DNA from: Pseudomonas chlororaphis
Lineage (GTDB): Bacteria; Pseudomonadota; Gammaproteobacteria; Pseudomonadales; Pseudomonadaceae
Assembly: GCF_001921865.1 (NCBI RefSeq)
Contig: NZ_MSCT01000020.1
Location: 62,001 to 126,000, forward strand
Length of the DNA: 64,000 nucleotides
Direction: 5' to 3'
Part shown: piece by piece, positions 57,399 to 64,000 of the stretch
Numbering within the stretch: the stretch's first letter is position 1
Layout of the letters: every line of letters starts with the position of its first letter
The notes under the pieces: generated by a model
Told to the model about the DNA's origin: nothing
Seen by the model: the letters and a program-made list of their open reading frames with translations, nothing else
Databases searched by the model: none
Program-made: the position numbers and the translations under genes

Positions 57399-59936
57399 TC
57401 AGTTCTCCAGAACCGGTGAAGGGGCCTGCGTCGCTTGTCGATGCTGGAGCAAGGCCTCGCGCACCTGCTCGGCGCTTTCCAGGCCAAGGATGCGCCCGGC
57501 CAGGGCCTGGCACTGGCTCAGTTCGACCTCGCGCACGCTCGCCTTGATCGCCGGAATCAGCGGCACGCTGACCGACAGTTCGTCGACGCCCAGGCCCAGC
57601 AGCAACGGCACCGCCAACACCTCGGACGCCAGCGCGCCGCACACGCCCACCCACTTGTCGTGGGCATGGGCGGCCTTGACGGTGCTGGCGATCAGGCGCA
57701 GCACCGCCGGGTGGAAACTGTCGGCCTGGCTGGCCAGGCGCGGATGGTCGCGGTCCATGGCCAGGGTGTATTGGGTCAGGTCGTTGGTGCCGATGGAGAA
57801 GAAATCCACCTCGGGCGCGAACAGGTCGGCTAGCAATGCCGCCGACGGCACCTCGACCATGATCCCCAGCTTCGGCAACGCCTCGATCCCCAGGGCCTGG
57901 GCTTCGTCCTCCAGGATCCGCCGCGCCTGGCGCAATTCCGACAGCTGGCTGACCATCGGCAGCATGATGTGCAGGCGGGCCAGCCCGGCGCTGGCAAGGA
58001 TCGCCCGGAACTGCTCGCGCAACAGCTGCGGGCGCTCCAGGCACAGGCGGACTCCGCGCATGCCGAGGAAGGGGTTGGTTTCGGCCTCCATCGGCACATA
58101 GGCCAGCGGTTTGTCACCGCCGACATCCAGGGTCCGTACCACCAGGTTGCGCGCAGGCCCCAGGGCCCCGGCGATGGCGCTGTAGGTCGCGACCTGATCC
58201 TCATGGCTCGGGGCGACGCTGCGGTCCTGATAGAGAAACTCCGAGCGCAGCAGGCCGACCCCTTCCCCGCCCAATTCCATGGCCTGCTCGGCCTCGGCCA
58301 GCGAGGCGATATTGGCCGTCACCTCGATGTGGTGCCCATCGCGGGTCATCGCGGGCAGGCCGGACTGCTCCCGCTCCTCGCGCTGACGCTGCTGTTGCTG
58401 CAAACGCGTGGCCTGCAACTGCTCGATAAGCGCCGGCGCAGGCTGCAGGTGCAACTCGCCCCGGTCGGCATCCAGCAGCACCTGGGTGCCGTTGGCCAGC
58501 GCCAGCGCCTGGGCGGGCAGGCCGCAGATCGCCGGCAGCCCCAGGGCCCGGGCCAGAATCGCCACGTGGCTGGTGGCGCCGCCGCCGACCGTGGCGAACC
58601 CCAGGACCTTGCGAGGATCGAGGCCCGCGGTCTGGGATGGCGTGAGTTGCCCGGCAATCAGGATCGCCCGCTCCGGCAGCGCCCAGGCATCCTCCCGAAC
58701 CCCGAGAATCAGCCGCAGCACGCGCTGGCCGACATCCTCCAGATCCAGTGCGCGCTCGGCCAGCAAGGTGCCGTTCAGGCTCTTGAACAGTTCCGCGGTG
58801 GCGTGGGTCGCGCTGTTCCAGGCGAACGCGGCGCTCTTGCCCTCGGCGATCAACGCCTGGGCCTGCTCCAACAGGCTCGGGTCCTCGAGCAGTTCCTGAT
58901 GAGCCTGGAAAATCTCCCCCTGGGCCGTGCTGCCCGCCTGATCGCGCAGCACCTGCAAGGCCTCGGCGGCCTGGACCAGCGCGCGTTTGAGGCTGGCGCG
59001 CTCAGCCGCCGGATTGGCGGCGGACTCGGCAATCTCCAGCGCCTGCTCCGTCACCTGCACCACCTGGCCGAACGCCGAACCTGCCGAGGCACAGACCCCG
59101 CGCAGCAAGGTATCGGTCACCGCTGCCACCGCAACCGCCGGCTCGCCGGCAACCGGCGCAGCCCCGGCTTCGCCGCAGCCCGACGCCAGCAACTCGGCCA
59201 AAGCCTTGATCGCCGCCTCGGCATCCACGCCCACCGCGCTGACTTGCAAGGCATCGCCCTGTGCGGTCTGCAAGGCCATGACCGCCACCAGGGACTTGGC
59301 GTTGGCGCTGGCCTGGCGTTTATGCAGGCAGATGCTCGCCTTGAACCCCTTGGCGGCCTGGGCGAACACCGCCGCCGGCCGCGCGTGCAGGCCGTTGGCA
59401 TTGGGCAGCATCACCGGCTTCGAGAACAGCGCCTCGCCTTCTTCCTCGGGCATTGCCGTGGACGTTGGCGTGCCAACTTCCAGTTGCAGCAGCGGCTGGC
59501 CGCTGTCCACCAAGGCGTTGCCCGCCACCCGCCAGGTAAACGGCTCGCCGCTGACCACCAGCAACAAGGTCAGCAGGCTGCGCGCATGCACGGCGATGTA
59601 GTCGGCATCGAACTCGATCAGCGGCTGCCCGGCCTCGACCCGCTGGCCCTCGCTCACCAGGCGGCTGAAACCCTGGCCCGCCAGGTTCACCGTATCCAGG
59701 CCGATGTGCATCAGCACCTGCACCCCGTTGTCGTCGGTGATGCTGACCGCATGCCCACTGTCCTGCACGTTGCTGACCACTCCGGCCAGCGGCGCGCACA
59801 GGGTCTGCGAGGTCGGGTCGATGCACAGGCCGTCGCCGATGACCCGGCTGGAGAACACCGGGTCCGGCACCTGTTCCAGGGGCACCAGCACCCCGGACAG
59901 CGGCGCGAGCAGTTGCAAATGTTGGGTTGTGGCCAT
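57399..59936 (-). CDS. PTS multidomain phosphotransferase: EIIA(Glc-type)-HPr-EI
   Basis: 845 residues. EIIA-Glc domain (about 1-150, His77 in VLMHIGLDTV), HPr domain (His184 in NGLHARPAAV) and enzyme I (about 280-845; active His near 457 in GGGATSHVAILARALGLPAI, substrate region around DVGGDKPLAYVPMEAETNPFLGMRGVR). It takes phosphate from phosphoenolpyruvate and passes it through to the EIIBC permease, here probably trehalose TreP. This fused layout is the usual PTS entry module for sugars in pseudomonads (compare PA3760). ATG 59936 with GGTGA upstream. Confidence 0.9.
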   Translation of the reverse strand: MATTQHLQLLAPLSGVLVPLEQVPDPVFSSRVIGDGLCIDPTSQTLCAPLAGVVSNVQDSGHAVSITDDNGVQVLMHIGLDTVNLAGQGFSRLVSEGQRVEAGQPLIEFDADYIAVHARSLLTLLLVVSGEPFTWRVAGNALVDSGQPLLQLEVGTPTSTAMPEEEGEALFSKPVMLPNANGLHARPAAVFAQAAKGFKASICLHKRQASANAKSLVAVMALQTAQGDALQVSAVGVDAEAAIKALAELLASGCGEAGAAPVAGEPAVAVAAVTDTLLRGVCASAGSAFGQVVQVTEQALEIAESAANPAAERASLKRALVQAAEALQVLRDQAGSTAQGEIFQAHQELLEDPSLLEQAQALIAEGKSAAFAWNSATHATAELFKSLNGTLLAERALDLEDVGQRVLRLILGVREDAWALPERAILIAGQLTPSQTAGLDPRKVLGFATVGGGATSHVAILARALGLPAICGLPAQALALANGTQVLLDADRGELHLQPAPALIEQLQATRLQQQQRQREEREQSGLPAMTRDGHHIEVTANIASLAEAEQAMELGGEGVGLLRSEFLYQDRSVAPSHEDQVATYSAIAGALGPARNLVVRTLDVGGDKPLAYVPMEAETNPFLGMRGVRLCLERPQLLREQFRAILASAGLARLHIMLPMVSQLSELRQARRILEDEAQALGIEALPKLGIMVEVPSAALLADLFAPEVDFFSIGTNDLTQYTLAMDRDHPRLASQADSFHPAVLRLIASTVKAAHAHDKWVGVCGALASEVLAVPLLLGLGVDELSVSVPLIPAIKASVREVELSQCQALAGRILGLESAEQVREALLQHRQATQAPSPVLEN

Positions 59937-59996
59937 GACTTCACCTGCGGTTCGTTCGTGTAAGTGCCGATGGCGCGCGCGCCCCGACAGCATCGC

Positions 59997-61220
59997 TTAT
60001 TTCCACCAGTACTCGACTTGCAATCCGACGTTCGCGCCATGCCTGGCGGTACCGAAGGCGCCGGTATCGGACAGCGCCGAGCCGGCCGCCAGCTCGTTCG
60101 CCGCCCGCTTGGCCGCCTCGTTCCAGCTGGCATAGGTGTAATACAGGCGCACCTCGGGGCGCGCCCAGAACGCCGGGCCCTTGGGCGACCAGGTCGGGGC
60201 GAAGGTGAACTTGCTGAGCTTGCGCGTGCCACCCGGGGCCTCGACCTGGTCGTGGCCCAGCTCCGCGACCAGCTTGAACTGCTCGCTGATGGCATAGGCC
60301 GGGCGCACGCCCAGGGAGATCCAGTTCTGATCGTTGCCGTCAGGGCGGATGTCCTTCTGATAGACCGCCTCGACCTGCCCGCCAAAACGCGGGGTCAGTT
60401 GCCAGTCGAAAAACTCCACCAGCCGGTAGCTCTTGTTGCTGTCGTCCAGGCGCACGTCGCCGGTGTAACCCAGCCCGGTGCCCGGCCCTTCGCCGTATTG
60501 CAGGGCCAGCTTGTTCTTGCCGCCGAGGAAATCCTTTTGCACGTGCTGGGCGGTTATGGCCCAGCCCCGATGGGCGTCGCGGCTGTCAGGCTTGTCGATG
60601 TAGCTCAAGCCCAGTTCCAGCTCGCCGCCGGGGTTGGTCTTGAAACCGGCGACGTTGAAGTCGTGCCGGTTGATGTAGTCCTTCTGGTACAGGTTGTCCT
60701 TGCGCGAAAAGGCATAGCTGTATTTCAGGTCGCCGATCAGCACGTCCTCGATGCCGCCGCCGGTGGCGCTCTGGTTCCAGTAGTAGAAATCGGAAATATG
60801 GATGTCGTTACGCTTGTAGTAACGCCGACCGGCCCACAGCGATCCGCCGTTGAGGCTGGGCATGTTCGACCATTGGGCATACATCTGCGGCATGCGCGCC
60901 GTGCCGTTGTCGCCCTGGAAGGTCAGGTCGCGGTTGTACTGGTTGTACAGCGACGCCATGCCGTCGACGCTGAGCACCGAGCCGTCGGCCAGGGTGTAGA
61001 GGTCCTGGCGCAATTCCAGTTCGGCGTACTGTTCGCACTCGTTGCCCAGACGGTACTTGGACTGTGCCCCGGGCAGTTGGAAACACGACTGCGAACTGCT
61101 GTTGACCGAGGTGCCGACGCCGCTGCGCAAGTAGCCGGCGAACTCCAGGGCCTGGGCCGGGAACGGTAACGCCAGACAGACGCAGGATGCCACCAGGCCG
61201 CGATTTATTGTTGTTTTCAT
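59997..61220 (-). CDS. LamB-type maltoporin (sugar porin)
   Basis: 407 residues with signal peptide MKTTINRGLVASCVCLALPFPAQA. The mature N-terminus LEFAGYLRSGVGTSVNSSSQSCFQLPGAQSKYRLGNECEQYAEL is typical of LamB, and it ends in the aromatic QVEYWWK. A trimeric 18-strand barrel should admit oligosaccharides, here probably trehalose, given its place between phosphotrehalase and the PTS gene. Confidence 0.85.
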   Translation of the reverse strand: MKTTINRGLVASCVCLALPFPAQALEFAGYLRSGVGTSVNSSSQSCFQLPGAQSKYRLGNECEQYAELELRQDLYTLADGSVLSVDGMASLYNQYNRDLTFQGDNGTARMPQMYAQWSNMPSLNGGSLWAGRRYYKRNDIHISDFYYWNQSATGGGIEDVLIGDLKYSYAFSRKDNLYQKDYINRHDFNVAGFKTNPGGELELGLSYIDKPDSRDAHRGWAITAQHVQKDFLGGKNKLALQYGEGPGTGLGYTGDVRLDDSNKSYRLVEFFDWQLTPRFGGQVEAVYQKDIRPDGNDQNWISLGVRPAYAISEQFKLVAELGHDQVEAPGGTRKLSKFTFAPTWSPKGPAFWARPEVRLYYTYASWNEAAKRAANELAAGSALSDTGAFGTARHGANVGLQVEYWWK

Positions 61221-61328
61221 AAGCCACCCCATTATTTTTATTCTGTGTTTATGCCCGGCAGGAGCCGTCTCGCCGACGAGCGAAAGCTCGCGGTGTGCCG
61301 GGCACGCCGCGCTCGGGCAGGCAAGGTT

Positions 61329-62978
61329 TCAGCCGTCGATCAAGTGCAGGACAAAGGACTCGTATGGCCGCAGGGACAACGTACGACCGCAGGTTGCAGG
61401 GTCGGTGTAGTTGCCGATCACCAGGCGCTGCTCCATGCGCTCGGTCAGCACGCCTTCCGGCAACGCCACCTCGCAGGCGCTGCCATAGAAATTGTTCACC
61501 ACCAGCAGGCGTTCGCCCTGTCCCTCCCGCAAGTAGGCCCAGACCTGCGCGTGCTCGGGCAGCAGCTGGCGATATTCGCCGTCCTGGATCAACGGCTCGC
61601 GACGGCGCAAGGCGATCAGCCGACGGTAGTAATGCAGCACCGAGTCCGGGTCCTGCCGTTGCTGCTCGACGTTGATCCGCGCGGCATTGGCCGGCAGGCC
61701 GATCCACGGCTGCGCGCTGCTGAAACCGGCATGTTCGCCGGCATTCCATTGCATCGGCGTACGCCCGTTGTCCCGGGACTTCTGCATGATCGCCGCCATG
61801 TTCTGCGCTTCGCTGTCGCCGGCTTCGCGCTTGAGGCGGTAGATGTTCAGGGTCTCGACATCGCGGTACTGGTCGATGTGGGTAAAACCGGGGTTGGTCA
61901 TGCCCAGTTCTTCGCCCTGGTACACGAACGGCGTGCCCTGGAGGAAGTGCAGCGCGGTGGCGAGCATCTTCGCCGAGACCGTCCGGTGTTCGCCGTCATC
62001 GCCGAAACGCGAGACCACCCGCGGTTGGTCGTGGTTACACCAGAACAGCGCGTTCCAGCCACCGCCGGCCTGCATGCCGCTCTGCCAGTCGGAGAGGATG
62101 CGCTTGAGCTGGAGGAAGTCGAAATCGGCGCGAATCCACTTCTGCAGGTTCGGGTAATCGACCTTCAGGTGATGGAAGTTGAAGGTCATCGACAGCTCTT
62201 GGGATTCCGGGCGCGAGTAGCGAATGCAATGCTCGAGGCTGGTGGAGGACATCTCGCCGACGTTGATCAGCTCGTGCCCCTCGAAGACCTCGCGGTGCAT
62301 CTGTTGCAGGTACGCATGCACGTTCGGGCCGTCGGTGTAGAAACGGCGGCCGTCGCTGGCGTCTTCCGGGAAATCGGCCGGCTTGGAGATCAGGTTGATC
62401 ACGTCCAGGCGGAAACCGCCGACGCCCTTGTCGCGCCAGAAGCGCATCATCTTGAACACTTCGGCGCGCACCCGCGGATTGTCCCAGTTGAGGTCGGCCT
62501 GGGTGTGGTCGAACAGGTGCAGGTAGTACTGGCCGGTCTGCGCTTCGTATTCCCAGGCCGAACCGCCGAACTTGGACTCCCAGTTGTTCGGCTGGTCGCG
62601 CCAGATGTAGAAGTCGCGGTACGGGTTGTCGAGGCTGCTGCGGGCCTGCTGGAACCACTCATGTTCGATCGAGGTGTGGTTGACCACGATGTCCAGCATC
62701 AATTTGATCCCGCGCTTGCTGGCCTCGGCGATCAGCAATTCGCAATCGGCCATGGTCCCGTAGCTTGGGTCGATGGCGTAGTAGTCGCTGATGTCGTAGC
62801 CGTTGTCACGCTGCGGCGAGCGCAGGAACGGCGTAAGCCACAGGCAATCGACGCCCAGCCAGTGCAGGTAGTCGAGCTTGTCGACCACGCCCAGCAAATC
62901 GCCAGTAGCCTGGCCGCGGTGGCTGTAGAAACTCTTCGGGTAGATCTGATAGATCACCGAACGTTGCCAGTCTTGCAT
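61329..62978 (-). CDS. treC: Trehalose-6-phosphate hydrolase
   Basis: 549 residues of GH13. Catalytic Asp in FRLDVINLISK, acid/base Glu in NVGEMSS and Asp in CNHDQPRVVSRFG. The N-terminus WQRSVIYQIYPKSFYSHRGQATGDLLGVVDKLDYLHWLGVDCLWLTP matches phosphotrehalases. It splits trehalose 6-phosphate into glucose and glucose 6-phosphate. Called treA in P. fluorescens literature. ATG 62978 with AAGGA upstream. It lies directly downstream of treP. Confidence 0.92.
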   Translation of the reverse strand: MQDWQRSVIYQIYPKSFYSHRGQATGDLLGVVDKLDYLHWLGVDCLWLTPFLRSPQRDNGYDISDYYAIDPSYGTMADCELLIAEASKRGIKLMLDIVVNHTSIEHEWFQQARSSLDNPYRDFYIWRDQPNNWESKFGGSAWEYEAQTGQYYLHLFDHTQADLNWDNPRVRAEVFKMMRFWRDKGVGGFRLDVINLISKPADFPEDASDGRRFYTDGPNVHAYLQQMHREVFEGHELINVGEMSSTSLEHCIRYSRPESQELSMTFNFHHLKVDYPNLQKWIRADFDFLQLKRILSDWQSGMQAGGGWNALFWCNHDQPRVVSRFGDDGEHRTVSAKMLATALHFLQGTPFVYQGEELGMTNPGFTHIDQYRDVETLNIYRLKREAGDSEAQNMAAIMQKSRDNGRTPMQWNAGEHAGFSSAQPWIGLPANAARINVEQQRQDPDSVLHYYRRLIALRRREPLIQDGEYRQLLPEHAQVWAYLREGQGERLLVVNNFYGSACEVALPEGVLTERMEQRLVIGNYTDPATCGRTLSLRPYESFVLHLIDG

Positions 62979-63023
62979 GGTGGGTTCCTTCAATGGGTTG
63001 GGTGCGGGCCTTGAGGGCCTTAT

Positions 63024-63085
63024 CGCGAACAAGCTCGCGCCTACAGAGGAATGGGCGGCCATGTAGGAGCGAGCTGGCTCGCGAT
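63024..63085. repeat. REPIN (GTAGGAGCGAGC family)
   Basis: Arms CGCGAACAAGCTCGCGCCTA and TAGGAGCGAGCTGGCTCGCG between treP and treC. Confidence 0.8.
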
Positions 63086-63093
63086 GGGATTGA

Positions 63094-64000
63094 TCAGGCG
63101 ACGCGATACCCCGGCCGGATGATCTTCAAGCTCAGGCCGCAGGTCAGCACGAACGGCACCACCAGGGCGATGAGCATGCCCATGACGAACATCGGGATGT
63201 ACTGCGGGATGATCGAGATGAAGCCCGGCAAACCGCCGACACCGATGGCCGAGGCCTGGACCTTGTTCAGCGAAAGGAAAACGCTGCCCAGCGCCGAGCC
63301 GATCAGCGCGGCGTAGAACGGGAATTTGTAACGCAGGTTGACCCCGAACATCGCCGGTTCCGTGATACCGAAATAGGCGGAGATCGCCGAGGTCGAGGCC
63401 ATGCTGCGGTCCCGCGCGTTGCGGCTCATGGCGAATACCGCCAGCGCCGCGCTGCCCTGGGCCAGGTTGGACATGACGATCATCGGCCAGATGAAGGTGC
63501 CGCCCTGGGTGGAGATCAGTTGCAGGTCCACGGCCAGGAACATGTGGTGCATGCCGGTGATCACCAGCGGCGCATAGAGCAGGCCGAAAATTGCCCCGCC
63601 GACCATCGGCGCCAGCTCGAACAGGGTGACCACGCCTTCGGTGATCAGAATCCCCAGGTGCCGGGTTACCGGGCCGATCACCGCCAGCGCCAGCACGCCG
63701 GTGACGACGATGGTGGTGATCGGCACCACCAGCAGGGTGATCGCGTTCGGCACCCGCGCCCGCAGCCACTTTTCGATGACGCTCATGACGTAGGCCGCCA
63801 GCAGGATCGGCAGGATCTGCCCCTGGTAGCCGACCTTCTCGATCTGGAACAGGCCGAGGATGTCGAAGTACGGCAGGCTCTGGCCGTCGAGCCCGGCTAC
63901 GGCCTTGCCGTAGTTCCAGGCATTGAGCAGGTCGGGGTGTACCAGCATCAAGCCGAGCACGATGCCGAGGATCTCGCTGCCGCCAAAGCGCTTGGCCGCC
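63094..64000 (-). CDS. treP: Trehalose PTS permease EIIBC (3' part, truncated by window)
   Basis: The C-terminal 300 or so residues of a sucrose/trehalose-class EIIC: ILPILLAAYVMSVIEKWLRARVPNAITLLVVP, then GITEPAMFGVNLRYKFPFYAALIG, the family signature, and ending IIRPGYRVA. The N-terminal EIIB domain and the start lie beyond 64000. It should import trehalose and phosphorylate it to trehalose 6-phosphate, which treC hydrolyses. The regulator treR is not in view. Confidence 0.87.
   Translation of the reverse strand, partial: AAKRFGGSEILGIVLGLMLVHPDLLNAWNYGKAVAGLDGQSLPYFDILGLFQIEKVGYQGQILPILLAAYVMSVIEKWLRARVPNAITLLVVPITTIVVTGVLALAVIGPVTRHLGILITEGVVTLFELAPMVGGAIFGLLYAPLVITGMHHMFLAVDLQLISTQGGTFIWPMIVMSNLAQGSAALAVFAMSRNARDRSMASTSAISAYFGITEPAMFGVNLRYKFPFYAALIGSALGSVFLSLNKVQASAIGVGGLPGFISIIPQYIPMFVMGMLIALVVPFVLTCGLSLKIIRPGYRVA

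Noticed and set aside
1..64000. Prophage, integron or insertion sequence
   Set aside because: No integrase, transposase or phage structural gene seen, and gene order matches core Pseudomonas segments.

Overview
The window is GC-rich chromosomal DNA from a fluorescent Pseudomonas, most likely the P. fluorescens complex (protegens/chlororaphis side). The evidence is gene content and gene order: aatP-aauS-aauR, oprB-gcd, a Lon-type protease followed by icp and a YhhN protein, multicopper oxidase-tadA, a trehalose PTS locus, a YN-GYP protein, and about sixteen REPIN-type repeats of two sequence families. I see no phage, IS element, integrase, CRISPR array, rRNA or tRNA. The gene names and the organism call come from protein features read by eye, not from a database search.

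Layout. 1-4.3 kb: end of an acidic amino-acid ABC transporter, its two-component system, and a GlpM-like membrane protein. 4.5-6.2 kb: an arginase-family enzyme overlapping a pair of ArnE/ArnF-like four-helix transporters. 6.4-8.2 kb (minus): fatty-acid desaturase and MipA/OmpV outer-membrane protein. 8.4-15.7 kb: a tightly packed operon of unknown product (HAD phosphatase, class III aminotransferase, esterase, FemAB-like acyltransferase, sensor kinase, sigma54 regulator), preceded by a striking three-half-site operator. 15.7-25.3 kb: metE/metR with a shared MetR box, a minus-strand run of small metabolic genes, a doubly degenerate REC/YN-GYP protein, zinc-independent L31 with a Zur box, and a LuxR regulator. 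25.4-31.6 kb: glutamate-synthase-like flavoprotein, small enzymes, a papain-like protease with an unknown partner, and an amino-acid permease. 32-38 kb: a large PBP-like transglycosylase, a PadR regulator with a siderophore-interacting reductase, and small membrane and DNA-binding proteins. 38-44.5 kb: ZnuD-like TonB receptor, then oprB and gcd for periplasmic glucose oxidation. 44.5-46.4 kb: a structured, switch-like leader in front of a DUF6124/DUF3077-type gene, and twin small lipoproteins. 46.4-54.8 kb: EAL phosphodiesterase with a coupled 31-aa ORF, heat-shock-type promoter and Lon/AsrA-like protease, icp, yhhN, cmoA-cmoB. 55-64 kb (minus): tadA, multicopper oxidase, and a trehalose locus (treP, phosphotrehalase, LamB porin, EIIA-HPr-EI fusion, cysteine-less EIIB).

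A general caution: eight genes, including conserved ones such as cmoB, are broken by frameshifts at nine sites. Every site is explained by one missing base, usually in a short C or G run. This looks like systematic sequencing or assembly error rather than gene decay. The affected entries are described as the intact proteins they would encode.

The most interesting undescribed signals are the leader at 44.9-45.1 kb, where one central strand can pair either with an upstream copy or with a downstream copy containing the Shine-Dalgarno; the 8.4-15.7 kb operon with its 10-bp-phased operator; and the papain-like protease/partner operon with its tandem dyads.
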